From the NCBI RefSeq assembly GCF_023555005.1, contig NZ_JAMJPJ010000001.1:372001-436000 (forward strand): a stretch of 64,000 bases of DNA, given 5' to 3'. The notes beneath the pieces are model-generated. The model worked only from the letters and a program-made list of their open reading frames with translations, was not told where the DNA came from and did no database searches. Below, piece after piece: positions 28,180 through 36,845 of the stretch. The DNA is from Halomonas llamarensis. GTDB lineage: Bacteria > Pseudomonadota > Gammaproteobacteria > Pseudomonadales > Halomonadaceae. The position numbers and the translations under genes were made by a program. The number at the start of each line of letters is the position of its first letter. Position 1 is the stretch's first letter.

Positions 28180-28214
28180 AAAAGCGCCATCGGCTTTGTG
28201 CCGGTGGCGCTTTT
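28180..28214 (-). terminator. Rho-independent terminator after BCCT gene
   Basis: AAAAGCGCCATCGGC and GCCGGTGGCGCTTTT form a 15-bp stem with one G-T pair and a 5-base loop, 52 bp beyond the BCCT stop. On the minus strand it is followed by TTTTGATATTTT. The stretch 28066-28179 holds no gene that I can support. Confidence 0.75.
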
Positions 28215-28265
28215 GCGTGCTTTTGTCACCGATGGCTTAATGCGCCGCCGCTGCCCCTGAGGGGG

Positions 28266-29837
28266 TTACTTCTCGATGATGCCCTGCTCGCGTGCCATGG
28301 CATACGCGGCCTGCGGCCCTTTCCATAGCGATGGCAGAATAATCAACGACACCGGAATGGCGGTGATCACGATAAATTGCTGGAGCGCGCTAATTTGCCC
28401 CGCGCCCATGTAGAGCAGGATCGCCGCCATCAGCGCCATGGCAATGCCCCAAAACGCGCGAATCAGCGGGTTGGGGTTGTCGTGCCCGGCGCCGACCATG
28501 GCGATGGCGTAACTCATGGAATCACCTGTGGTGGCGACGAAAATCGTGGTCAGCAATAAAATCGCCATGGCCATCAAGGTGCCACCCGGTAGCGCTTGGG
28601 CGACCGTTAGCGTGGCGACATCAAACTGGAAGTTGTTCAGCGCCTCGGTGAGATCAATCGCACCGGTTAGCTGGTAGTAAATGCCCGAGCCGCCTAACAG
28701 CGTAAACCAGACGCTAGTGGCGATGGGGGCCAGAATCGCGACGGCGAGAATCATTTCGCGGACGCTGCGACCGCGTGAAATCCGTGCGACAAAAATTGCC
28801 ATTAGCGGCGCATAGCCGATGAACCAGGCAAAGAAGAACACCGTCCACCACTGCATCCACCACGCCGGGGCGGTTTCCGCGGTCATGGTGGCCATGGTGA
28901 AAAACTCGCTCACGTAAGCGCCCATGCCCGAGGCGTAGCTATTAATCAAAAACAGCGTCGGCCCGAACAGGAAAATCACCGCGCCAATCGCCAGCGCCAA
29001 AAAGACGTTAAAGCGGCTTAGCATTTGAATGCCGCGATGCACGCCGCTCATGGAGGATGCCACGTAGACGGCGCCGAGCAGAGCCAGGATCGCCAGCTGC
29101 ATCGGGTAGCCCTGCGGTAAGCCAAACAATTCGTGCAAACCGAAACTTACCTGCGTGGCCAAAAAGCCAATCGGGCCAACGGTGCCTGCCACTAGTGCAA
29201 TCACGCAGCAGGCATCCACCACCCCGCCCAGCGGGCCTTGCATCAGACGCTGGCCCAAAACCGGGTAAAGCAGCGTGCGCGGCTGCAGTGGCTGGCCTTT
29301 CACGTAGTGCGCATGCGCCAGTACCACGGCGGTGAGCGACCCGAGCACCGCCCAGGCCAAAAAGCCCCAGTGCATAAACGATTGCGCCAATGCGCCGGAA
29401 ACGGCCGCTTCGGTACCGGCTTCGGTATCAAAGGCGGGCGGGGTGACCACGAAGTGATACACCGGCTCGCCTGCGGCGAAAAACACGCCGCCGCCGGCAA
29501 GCAAGGTGCACAAAATAATCGATACCCACTTAAACGTGCTCATTTCGGGCGCGTCTAAGTTGCCGATTTTGGCTTTTGCCGCTGGCGTCATGGCAAGGCC
29601 GATAGCGACGAAAAAGGTAGCCAGCAGCAATAATTGAAAATACGTACCCAGGGTGATGGCCGTCCAGGCAAAACCGGTGCTGATGCTGTCAGCCACCAGG
29701 TTGATGTCGAACAGCGACAGCAGTATGAATGCTGCAATAAAGCCGATACTCAAGATCAGCACGATGGGGTCGCCCAAGGCGTGAAGCCCTCGAGGCGGGG
29801 ACGTTCGTTGAGGGGATTGAGGCATTGAATACACCAT
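28266..29837 (-). CDS. BCCT-family betaine/carnitine/choline transporter
   Basis: A sodium- or proton-coupled carrier for quaternary ammonium compounds such as glycine betaine, which fits osmotic adaptation. The 523-residue protein has about 12 membrane helices and the family landmarks AAGEPVYHFVVTPP, SFMHWGFLAWAVLGS, and the tryptophan-rich substrate region AWWMQWWTVFFFAWFIGYAPLM. The long C-terminal regulatory tail of BetP-type proteins is absent. The start is uncertain, since neither ATG 29837 nor ATG 29825 has a clear ribosome site. It diverges from the sensor kinase gene. A scrap of a related gene lies at 36403-36483. Confidence 0.92.
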   Translation of the reverse strand: MVYSMPQSPQRTSPPRGLHALGDPIVLILSIGFIAAFILLSLFDINLVADSISTGFAWTAITLGTYFQLLLLATFFVAIGLAMTPAAKAKIGNLDAPEMSTFKWVSIILCTLLAGGGVFFAAGEPVYHFVVTPPAFDTEAGTEAAVSGALAQSFMHWGFLAWAVLGSLTAVVLAHAHYVKGQPLQPRTLLYPVLGQRLMQGPLGGVVDACCVIALVAGTVGPIGFLATQVSFGLHELFGLPQGYPMQLAILALLGAVYVASSMSGVHRGIQMLSRFNVFLALAIGAVIFLFGPTLFLINSYASGMGAYVSEFFTMATMTAETAPAWWMQWWTVFFFAWFIGYAPLMAIFVARISRGRSVREMILAVAILAPIATSVWFTLLGGSGIYYQLTGAIDLTEALNNFQFDVATLTVAQALPGGTLMAMAILLLTTIFVATTGDSMSYAIAMVGAGHDNPNPLIRAFWGIAMALMAAILLYMGAGQISALQQFIVITAIPVSLIILPSLWKGPQAAYAMAREQGIIEK

Positions 29838-29912
29838 TAAGCGTTAGGGGAATGTTGTTGAAGACAGTTGTTGAAGACAGTTGTCGAGGAGACGTTTCCG
29901 ATAATACGGCGT

Positions 29913-29941
29913 AAAAAAAAGCGCCATTCATAGAATGGCGC
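29913..29941 (-). terminator. Hairpin with U tract upstream of the BCCT gene
   Basis: GCGCCATTC and GAATGGCGC pair around ATA, and on the minus strand eight T follow. It sits 76 bp upstream of the BCCT start rather than after a gene. It may shield the BCCT gene from antisense transcription, end a short leader transcript, or be an inherited fragment. The rest of 29838-30113 holds no further feature that I can support beyond the promoters expected for the two divergent genes. Confidence 0.7.
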
Positions 29942-30113
29942 AAAAAACGGGCGTTAGATTACCACTTTGGTAGCTAAAGGTCGAACGTCGCTATGTTGGT
30001 GCACGCATCGATACGCCGCGTCTATTCGTGGTGCCCCGTTGTGTCGGAAAGGGGGTCTTTCGTTACCAAGCGTTAATGCCATAATGATGGCTTCACTTGC
30101 CAGCGAGGCCGTC

Positions 30114-31793
30114 ATGACCGCACCCCGCCCCCGTACGCTATCCGAATTACAGCGCTGGCGCCGTACCCGTGCCAAGCGCCGCTGGTACAAGCGCAGCTTT
30201 CGCCTCCAGGTTATGCTGCTGGTGGGGCTGCTGTTGGCGGGCATGCTATTGGCTCAGGGCACTTACCTAAATTACCGTAAAGCCGAGATTATCAGCTTAC
30301 AGATGGGCGAGCGGGCCTTGGCGGTGGCCAAGACGGTGGCCGCGATGCCCGAGCTGATTGACGCCTTTGACGACGATAACCCCGCCAGCGTTATTCAGCC
30401 GCTTGCTGAGCGCGTGCGCCGCGAAACCGGTGCGCGTTACGTGGTAGTGGGCAATACGTTGGACGTGCGCTATTCCCATCCCGTCGCCGAGCGTATAGGG
30501 CTTACCATGGTCGGCGGGGACAACGCGCGGGCGCTTCAAGAAGGCAAATCGTATGTGTCCGAGGCGACCGGTACGTTAGGCACGGCGATACGCGGCAAAA
30601 CGCCGGTGCGCGATGAGGCGGGCGATATCATTGGCATTGTCTCGGTTGGGTTTATGCTGGACCGCGTCGAGATGGATATCGCGCGTTACAACAGCCTGGG
30701 CTGGGGGTTGGTCGCGCTGATGATCTGTCTTGGTTTTGCCGGTGCTTACTGGCTGTCGCAGCATCTCAAGAAGGTCATTCTCGGCCTGGAACCCTACGAA
30801 ATCGCCCGCCTGGCGATGGAGAAAGAGGCCATTTTGCAATCGATTCATGAGGGCATTCTGGCGGTTAACCGCGAAGGTCAGATAACCCTGGTCAATCAGC
30901 AGGCGCGGCGCTTTCTCAACCTGGACGATGATCATGTGTTGCTGGGCCAGCCGATCCGCGAGGTGGTGCCCAATTCGCGGCTGTTAGATGTGCTTAAAAA
31001 TGGTAAGCAGGAGTTTGATGAGCAGATGTGGCTGGGCGATCACCCAGTAGTGGTCAACCGGATGCCCATTGTGCATGAAGGTGACATCGAGGGGGCGGTG
31101 GCAACTTTCCGCAGCCGCCGGGAGATTGTCGATCTTTCCCAGGCGCTGACCCAGGCCAGCCGCGATGTCGACATGCTGCGCGCCCAGGCGCACGAGTTTT
31201 CCAATAAGCTGTATACCATTTCAGGCTTGCTACAGCTCAAGCGCGTTGATGAAGCGCTGGCGCTGATTCACCAGGAAAATGAACGCGCTCAGGCGCAGAT
31301 GAGCTTTTTAATGCGCTGTGTGGCCGATACGGTGCTCAGCGGCACGCTCATGGGTAAACTGACCCGCGCCCGCGAGCTTGGGGTGACGCTGGAGATCGAT
31401 GAACAAAGCTCGCTTTCTTGCCCGCTAACACCGACGGGTCAAGAGGTCATGATGAGCGTGGTGGGCAACTTACTGGATAACGCTTGCTATGCGGCGTTAC
31501 ATGGGCCGAACGACCCGCCGCGCGTGCGGTTGTTTTTCACCGATTTGGGCGAGCAGTTGCTGATTGAGGTCGAAGATAACGGGCCCGGTGTGGCCCCCGA
31601 GCACGTCGAGTCGATTTTCAGCGACGGTTTCTCAACCAAAACCGGCCAGCACCAGGGCATTGGCTTGGCGCTGGTGGCGCGGCTGAGTCGACAGCACGGC
31701 GGCACGGTCACGCTGGAAGACAGCGAACTCGGCGGGGCGTGCTTTATCGCCGTGCTGGATCGTTCGCTGTGTGCTCACATATCATCACAATAA
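30114..31793 (+). CDS. Sensor histidine kinase, CitA/DcuS family
   Basis: A 559-residue inner-membrane sensor. The order is helix 1 (LQVMLLVGLLLAGMLLAQG), a periplasmic PDC-type sensor domain (YVVVGNTLDVRYSHP, EATGTLGTAIRGKTPV), helix 2 (LGWGLVALMICLGFAGAYWL), a cytoplasmic PAS (ILQSIHEGILAVNREGQI), the phosphoacceptor in AQAHEFSNKLYTISG (His360) and an ATPase domain (NLLDNACYAA, VEDNGPGVAPEH, GIGLALV). This family reads C4 and C6 carboxylates. The response regulator follows, and tctCBA after it, which suggests a tricarboxylate signal. ATG 30114 has GAGG upstream and is preferred over upstream in-frame ATGs. Confidence 0.9.
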   Translation: MTAPRPRTLSELQRWRRTRAKRRWYKRSFRLQVMLLVGLLLAGMLLAQGTYLNYRKAEIISLQMGERALAVAKTVAAMPELIDAFDDDNPASVIQPLAERVRRETGARYVVVGNTLDVRYSHPVAERIGLTMVGGDNARALQEGKSYVSEATGTLGTAIRGKTPVRDEAGDIIGIVSVGFMLDRVEMDIARYNSLGWGLVALMICLGFAGAYWLSQHLKKVILGLEPYEIARLAMEKEAILQSIHEGILAVNREGQITLVNQQARRFLNLDDDHVLLGQPIREVVPNSRLLDVLKNGKQEFDEQMWLGDHPVVVNRMPIVHEGDIEGAVATFRSRREIVDLSQALTQASRDVDMLRAQAHEFSNKLYTISGLLQLKRVDEALALIHQENERAQAQMSFLMRCVADTVLSGTLMGKLTRARELGVTLEIDEQSSLSCPLTPTGQEVMMSVVGNLLDNACYAALHGPNDPPRVRLFFTDLGEQLLIEVEDNGPGVAPEHVESIFSDGFSTKTGQHQGIGLALVARLSRQHGGTVTLEDSELGGACFIAVLDRSLCAHISSQ

Positions 31794-31816
31794 CGACGCC
31801 AGTGAGGGGAGCGACG

Positions 31817-32551
31817 ATGTCGGCGAATGAGTACGGTATTTTGGTAGTGGAAGACGATTTTCGCATCGCCGATATCCACCGCGCTTTCATTGAGCAAAGC
31901 GAGGGGTTTGCCGCGGTCGCGGTTGCCCGCAATGGGGCCGAAGCTCGCGAGCAGATGGCGCGCCATGCAGCCAACATTCAGCTGGTCTTGCTGGATGCTT
32001 ATCTTCCCGATGTAGAGGGGCTGGAACTGCTTTGGGCGCTGCGACGCGATTACGTGCATGTTGACATCGTCATGGTAACGGCCGCCCGTGAAGTGGACAC
32101 CATCAGCGAGGCGTTGCGCGGCGGGGTGTTTGACTACCTTATTAAGCCCATCGAAGCTGGCCGCATGCAGCAGATGCTGACCCGCTTTCGCCGCGAGCGT
32201 GAAGCCTTGGCTAACCGGGCCGAAATGAATCAGGCTGAGCTCGACCAGGTGCTGGCCCGCACGCAGCCAGCAAAAGCCAATCCGGCTAGCGGGCGTAGCC
32301 TGCCCAAAGGTATCGACCGGCTGACGTTGCGCTCGGTGGTGGAAGCACTCAAGCAAGCTTCTGACCCGCTGGCCGCCACGCAGGTAGCACGTGCGATGGG
32401 GGCTAGCCGTTCCACCGCACGCCGCTATTTAGAGTTTTTGGTATCGGTGCAGGTGGTAGAAGCCGAATTGGGCTACGGCGATGTGGGTAGGCCCGAGCGG
32501 CGTTATCGTTTGCAAACGGATGCTTACGGCTGGCTGGAAGGCCTGGAATAG
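31817..32551 (+). CDS. Response regulator, CitB/DcuR family
   Basis: A 244-residue regulator with an N-terminal receiver (LVVEDDFRIADIHRAF, phosphoacceptor Asp60 in LVLLDAYLPDVEG, FDYLIKPIEAGRM). A C-terminal winged helix-turn-helix reads SDPLAATQVARAMGASRSTARRYLEFL, followed by GDVGRPERRYRL. This matches CitB/DcuR regulators that pair with CitA/DcuS kinases. GGGGAG lies 5 bases before ATG 31817. It probably activates tctCBA just downstream. The direct repeats at 32708-32752 are candidate binding sites. Confidence 0.9.
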   Translation: MSANEYGILVVEDDFRIADIHRAFIEQSEGFAAVAVARNGAEAREQMARHAANIQLVLLDAYLPDVEGLELLWALRRDYVHVDIVMVTAAREVDTISEALRGGVFDYLIKPIEAGRMQQMLTRFRREREALANRAEMNQAELDQVLARTQPAKANPASGRSLPKGIDRLTLRSVVEALKQASDPLAATQVARAMGASRSTARRYLEFLVSVQVVEAELGYGDVGRPERRYRLQTDAYGWLEGLE

Positions 32552-32707
32552 GCACTAAAAAACCCTCATATATCCCTGATAAATCCCTTAAGGGCACTGC
32601 CGTGAACACAATGAACAAAATGGCCACAATGCTCTTTTTGTGCTTTATGTTCACAAGCTTGTCGCTAGGGTCTGCCTTCTTCTAACGTTCTCAGTGTGAC
32701 GCACGAT

Positions 32708-32752
32708 GCATCACCACAATACGCATCATCACAACGCGCATCACTACAAAAA
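32708..32752. promoter_or_regulatory. Three 15-bp direct repeats before tctC (candidate operator)
   Basis: Three adjacent units read GCATCACCACAATAC, GCATCATCACAACGC and GCATCACTACAAAAA. Pairwise they agree at 10 to 12 of 15 positions, with GCATCA and ACAA invariant. The array ends 23 bp before the tctC start, so it would lie near or within the transcribed leader. It may bind the adjacent CitB-like regulator. Upstream (32552-32707) GTGAACA and TGTTCAC form a widely spaced inverted pair. I see no gene in that stretch. Confidence 0.5.
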
Positions 32753-32775
32753 CAGATTGAAACGTGGAGAACGTT

Positions 32776-33777
32776 ATGACGCTCAAGCCTTCCTTAAAGT
32801 ACGTAACCTTGCTGGCCCTTCCGCTAGCTGCCGCAACCACTTTTTCCAGTACTGCCGCTGCGTTCGAACCCGAAGGCAAGGTCGAGTGTATCGCGCCGTC
32901 CGACCCAGGCGGCGGTTGGGACTTTACTTGCCGCAGCGTGGGTAACGTCATGCAGGACCTCGACCTGGTACCGGCCAATGTGCAGACCATTAATATGGCC
33001 GGCGCCGGCGGCGGTGTGGCGTTTGCCCATACCGTGAGCAAGCGCGCCGGTGACGACCATCTGCTGGTAGCCGCGTCCACGGCGACCACCACACGCCTGG
33101 CTCAAGGGCAGTTCCCCGGGCTTAACGCGGATATGGTCAACTGGGTCGGTGCGCTAGGCGCAGACTACGGCATTATCGCTGTGGCCGACGATTCCGAGAT
33201 CGATGACCTCAACGAACTGATGGACGCGCTCAAGGAAGATCCGCGCAGCGTCAAGTTCGCTGGCGGTAGCGCCAAGGGCGGCTGGGATCATCTTAAAGTG
33301 TTGATTGCCGCTCAGGCCGCTGACGTCGAGAACCTTCCGCGCATTGCGTATCTTTCCTATAACAACGGCGGCGAAGCGCTAACCCAGGTGATCGGTGGGC
33401 ATGTCGATGCCTTTACTGGCGATATCACCGAAGCGCAAGGGTTCATGGAATCCGGTGACCTGCGCGTTCTGGCGGTGCTCTCCGAGGAGCGTCTACCCGG
33501 CGATCTGTCTGATATCCCGACCGCTCGTGAGCAAGGCATTGACGCCTTGGGCCCTAACTGGCGCGGTTTTTATATGCCAGCAGATATCTCCGAAGACGCT
33601 GAGACGTACTGGACCGATGCCATGGACACCATCTACCAGAGCGAAGAATGGAAGAATGTCATGACGCAGAACGGCTTGATGCCTTTCCACATGACGGCGG
33701 GTGAGTTCGAAGACTTCGTTCACAACCAGATCGATGACATTGAGCAGCTGTCTAAAGATATCGGGCTGATTAAGTAA
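32776..33777 (+). CDS. tctC: Tripartite tricarboxylate transporter binding protein TctC
   Basis: The periplasmic solute receptor of a TTT system. The 333-residue protein has a signal peptide (MTLKPSLKYVTLLALPLAAATTFSSTAAA), then the Bug/TctC core: CIAPSDPGGGWDFTCR, where the ligand's carboxyl group is bound, INMAGAGGGVAF, KFAGGSAKGGWDHL and AFTGDITEAQGFMESGDLRVLAV. ATG 32776 has GGAG 6 bases upstream. A GTG 12 bases earlier is less likely. Substrate is probably citrate or a related carboxylate, inferred from family and the CitA-like kinase. Confidence 0.93.
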   Translation: MTLKPSLKYVTLLALPLAAATTFSSTAAAFEPEGKVECIAPSDPGGGWDFTCRSVGNVMQDLDLVPANVQTINMAGAGGGVAFAHTVSKRAGDDHLLVAASTATTTRLAQGQFPGLNADMVNWVGALGADYGIIAVADDSEIDDLNELMDALKEDPRSVKFAGGSAKGGWDHLKVLIAAQAADVENLPRIAYLSYNNGGEALTQVIGGHVDAFTGDITEAQGFMESGDLRVLAVLSEERLPGDLSDIPTAREQGIDALGPNWRGFYMPADISEDAETYWTDAMDTIYQSEEWKNVMTQNGLMPFHMTAGEFEDFVHNQIDDIEQLSKDIGLIK

Positions 33778-34229
33778 TGACCTTCAACGACCGCATCTTT
33801 GGGGTCTTGATGATCGTCCTGGCCGTCGCGTACGGCTGGGGCGCGACTCAGTTCCCGGAGCCGTTTGGTGGGGCCGAGGCCGTCGGCCCCGACACTTTTC
33901 CCAAGTTGCTGGCCGTAGTGCTGGCCATTTCCAGCCTGTATCTGATCGTTCGGCCTGACCCCGACCACGCCTGGCCCTGGAGCCGAACCGGTATCGAGCT
34001 GATCATCGCCGTGGTGGTATTGATTCTCTACGCCCTGTTGCTTCAGCCGTTGGGTTTCATTATCAGCACCACGCTTGCCGTGGGAACGCTTTGCTGGCGC
34101 ATGGGCTCGCGTCCGGTCAACGCCTACATCACCGGGGCCGTCTCCGGGGTGGTGGTGTACTTCCTGTTTAGCTTTGCGCTGGATCTTGCCTTACCGCTGG
34201 GTCTGCTGTCATTCCTGGAGGTGAACTGA
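33777..34229 (+). CDS. tctB: Tripartite tricarboxylate transporter small subunit TctB
   Basis: A 150-residue membrane protein with four hydrophobic segments (FGVLMIVLAVAYGWGATQF, LLAVVLAISSLYLIV, LIIAVVVLILYALLLQPLGF, ITGAVSGVVVYFLFSFALDL). This is the DUF1468/TctB pattern. Its ATG shares a base with the tctC stop (TAATG), and its stop shares a base with the tctA start (TGATG), so the three genes are translationally coupled. Confidence 0.92.
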   Translation: MTFNDRIFGVLMIVLAVAYGWGATQFPEPFGGAEAVGPDTFPKLLAVVLAISSLYLIVRPDPDHAWPWSRTGIELIIAVVVLILYALLLQPLGFIISTTLAVGTLCWRMGSRPVNAYITGAVSGVVVYFLFSFALDLALPLGLLSFLEVN

Positions 34230-35755
34230 TGGAAACGCTCGGTTACCTGATGGATGGTTTCGGCGTTGCGCTGCAGCCCCATAACCTGATGTTTGCCCTG
34301 TTGGGGGCTTTTCTGGGCACCTTGATTGGCGCCTTGCCGGGGCTAGGCCCGGCTAACGGCGTGGCTATTTTGATTCCGCTGGCGTTCAGTTTGGGACTCG
34401 CGCCGGAAACTGCCCTGATCATGCTGACCTCGGTATATGCCGGTGCCATGTACGGCGGGCGTATTTCGTCGATCCTGCTCAATATTCCCGGTGATGAACC
34501 GGCCATGATGACGTGTCTGGACGGTTACCCCATGGCCCAGAAGGGCAAGGCGGCCGAGGCGTTGGCGATCTCTGCCGTCGCCTCCTTCATCGGGAGTTTG
34601 GTGGCCACTGTGGGCCTGATTTTGCTGGCGCCGATGCTGGCTAAATTCGCCCTGACGTTCGGCCCGGCGGAATATTTTGCGCTCTTCCTGCTGGCGTTCG
34701 CCACCTTGGGTGGCATCACCGGCAAGAATCCCGTCAAAACGGTGGTCGCGGCCAGTATCGGCCTGATGATTGCGACCGTAGGGATCGATAACACCGGCGT
34801 GCAGCGCTATACCTTCGGCGTGCTCGAACTCTTCGAAGGCGTGGACTTCATTATCGCCATTGTCGGTCTGTTTGCCATTTCCGAGCTGATGTTCTTCATC
34901 GAGGATCGAGCCGGTGGCGGCAAGGAGAAGATGAAGGTCAACAAGCTCACGCTGTCCTGGAAGGACATCCGCGAGATTTTGCCCTCGAGCCTGCGTGGCG
35001 GGGTGCTTGGCTTCATCGCCGGGGTATTGCCGGGCGCTGGTGCTTCTTTGGGTAGCTTCGTCGGCTACACCCTGGAAAAGAAGGTCGTTGGCAAGAAAGG
35101 CTATTTTGGGCAAGGTGACCCGCGTGGTGTGGCCGGCCCCGAGGCGGGTAACAATGGCGCCTCCAGCGGTGCGTTGGTGCCCATGTTAACGTTAGGCGTG
35201 CCGGGTAGCGGTACCACGGCGGTGCTGTTGGCGCTGTTGATTTCGCTCAACATCACGCCGGGGCCATTGATGTTCACCCAGAACGCCGACATTGTTTGGG
35301 GCGTGATTGCGGCACTGTTGATCGGTAACTTCTTGTTGCTGGTACTCAACATTCCGTTAGTGGGCATCTTCGTCAAGCTGCTGTCGGTGCCACCAATGTA
35401 CCTGTTGCCGATCGTCACCATGATCGCTTTCGTGGGTATCTACTCGATCAGTAACACCACCTTCGATCTCTATTTCATGGTGGCATTCGGGGTGGGCGGT
35501 TACATACTGCGCAAGCTGGAGATCCCGCTGGTGCCGGTGATACTCGGCCTGCTGTTAGGGCCCGAGATGGAGAAAAACCTGCGCCATGCCATGGATATCT
35601 CCGATGGTGATTGGATGATTCTGTGGGACAGCGGTTTGGCCATTGGCCTGTGGATTTTCGCGGGGCTGGGCTTGATCTTGCCCTATATCGTCGGACCCTT
35701 GCTGCGCCGTCGGATGCAAAATCCGATCGAAGAAGGCACACCAGGAAGCGATTGA
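34229..35755 (+). CDS. tctA: Tripartite tricarboxylate transporter large subunit TctA
   Basis: The 508-residue translocation subunit with about 12 membrane helices. It contains the two glycine-rich TctA repeats, GALPGLGPANGVAILIPLAF near residue 35 and the matching LPGAGASLGSFVGY near 270, plus AGAMYGGRISSILLNIPGD and GVPGSGTTAVLLALL. It forms the sodium- or proton-driven importer with TctB. It is followed after 21 bp by a clear terminator. Confidence 0.94.
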   Translation: METLGYLMDGFGVALQPHNLMFALLGAFLGTLIGALPGLGPANGVAILIPLAFSLGLAPETALIMLTSVYAGAMYGGRISSILLNIPGDEPAMMTCLDGYPMAQKGKAAEALAISAVASFIGSLVATVGLILLAPMLAKFALTFGPAEYFALFLLAFATLGGITGKNPVKTVVAASIGLMIATVGIDNTGVQRYTFGVLELFEGVDFIIAIVGLFAISELMFFIEDRAGGGKEKMKVNKLTLSWKDIREILPSSLRGGVLGFIAGVLPGAGASLGSFVGYTLEKKVVGKKGYFGQGDPRGVAGPEAGNNGASSGALVPMLTLGVPGSGTTAVLLALLISLNITPGPLMFTQNADIVWGVIAALLIGNFLLLVLNIPLVGIFVKLLSVPPMYLLPIVTMIAFVGIYSISNTTFDLYFMVAFGVGGYILRKLEIPLVPVILGLLLGPEMEKNLRHAMDISDGDWMILWDSGLAIGLWIFAGLGLILPYIVGPLLRRRMQNPIEEGTPGSD

Positions 35756-35776
35756 TACACAACACGTGCCATCCTG

Positions 35777-35814
35777 AAAACGGGGCGTCGATGACAGTCG
35801 GCGCCCCGTTTTTT
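35777..35814 (+). terminator. Rho-independent terminator of tctCBA
   Basis: AAAACGGGGCG pairs with CGCCCCGTTTT across a 14-base loop that may pair further inside. Six T follow on the plus strand. The A run on the left could let it serve the convergent azurin gene too. Confidence 0.85.
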
Positions 35815-35828
35815 ATGGACTGTTAAAA

Positions 35829-36278
35829 TTATTCGACCAGCGTAACGCTGCCACGCATCGCCGTGGAGTGGCCTGGGAAGCTACAGAAAAAGGTGTAATC
35901 TTTGCCTTCTTCCAGATCAGCGACATCGAACGTGGTTGAGCTGCTCTCTCCACCGCCAATCAAATCCGTGTGCGCAATGATGCGATCATCCTCAGTGGGC
36001 AGGTAGTCATTGTCGAGGCCCGCGGCGATGCCAGCAGTCGTGATGCCACTAACATCGCTCTCTTTGGTCAACACCCAGTTATGGCCCATGCTGGAAATTC
36101 CCATACTGCCGATATGTTGCAAATTAACCGTAAAGGTCTCACAGCTTTTGCTGATCTCGATGGCATCGGTATCAAACGTCATTTTATCGGTAGCGGCGAC
36201 ATCTACTTCACACTCTGCCGCCAATGCAGGCAGGCTGGCGAACGATAGCAGGATGGCGGCGGCAAATTTAAACGGCAT
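35829..36278 (-). CDS. azu: Azurin (blue copper protein)
   Basis: A periplasmic electron carrier. The 149-residue precursor has a signal peptide (MPFKFAAAILLSFASLPALAA), an N-terminal disulfide pair (ECEVDV; ISKSCETF) and all type 1 copper ligands: His in SSMGHNWVL, then Cys, His and Met in FFCSFPGHSTAMRG. Length is normal. It stands alone with its own promoter region, next to a BCCT scrap. A partner in denitrification or oxidase electron flow is possible, but none is encoded nearby. Confidence 0.95.
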   Translation of the reverse strand: MPFKFAAAILLSFASLPALAAECEVDVAATDKMTFDTDAIEISKSCETFTVNLQHIGSMGISSMGHNWVLTKESDVSGITTAGIAAGLDNDYLPTEDDRIIAHTDLIGGGESSSTTFDVADLEEGKDYTFFCSFPGHSTAMRGSVTLVE

Positions 36279-36402
36279 AAAAAATACCTCTCGCGCTTAG
36301 TTGGTAATGAGATTCATTCATAACATACTTTTCGATTGGGTGCGATGCTTTGAGTCATGGCCTGGCTGTTTTAAGCCCAAAATGCTGTGCAAAGGGCCGT
36401 AG

Positions 36403-36483
36403 ATCAACCAGGCGCTTGCCGAATACCGGGTAGAGGAGGGTGTGGGAGTGCAGGGGTTCGCCTCTCACGTAGTGCGCATGCGC
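36403..36483 (-). pseudogene. BCCT transporter gene fragment
   Basis: A short frame reads AHAHYVRGEPLHSHTLLYPV followed by FGKRLVD. This closely resembles AHAHYVKGQPLQPRTLLYPV and LGQRLMQ of the intact BCCT carrier at 28266-29837. Sequence on either side does not match, so only about 27 codons of a transporter survive. The region 36279-36845 otherwise holds no gene that I can support, only this scrap and the palindrome at 36661. Confidence 0.6.
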
Positions 36484-36660
36484 CTTCTGCTCAATCCCCG
36501 ACACTTTGGCCAACCGAGGATAAACCCGGTACTCCACACCTTGATGCAGAAGCTCATGCAGCTTGCGGTCTCTGGCAGGCAGGCCGATCTGGTGCCAGAA
36601 ACCTGATGCCAAGGCTTTAGTCGGCTGGTATTAGGTGAGCTGGATATTCATGGTGTTTTA

Positions 36661-36691
36661 TCATTTGATATTTTAGTGATATATCAAATGA
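36661..36691. promoter_or_regulatory. 11-bp inverted repeat upstream of hsdM
   Basis: TCATTTGATAT (36661-36671) and ATATCAAATGA (36681-36691) are perfect reverse complements separated by nine bases, in an A/T-rich stretch about 155 bp upstream of the hsdM start. It could be an operator controlling the restriction operon or an end of a lost element. The spacer and lack of a T run argue against a terminator. Confidence 0.5.
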
Positions 36692-36845
36692 CATACCTCT
36701 TGCCTGCTCAGACGTAAAGCGAGATGAGCGCTAAAGAAGGCATTCAGGAGTTGCTCTACCGAGAGGCTGTCTGTATTCGCTATACTCCCTCACATTTTTC
36801 CCGGCACTTGTGTCGGGCTCCATATTCAGCAAGGCAGTTATCAGA

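Noticed and set aside
34343..35113. Minus-strand frame of 256 codons
   Set aside because: Antisense of tctA. The product is hydrophilic, Gln/Arg/His-rich and unlike any family I know.
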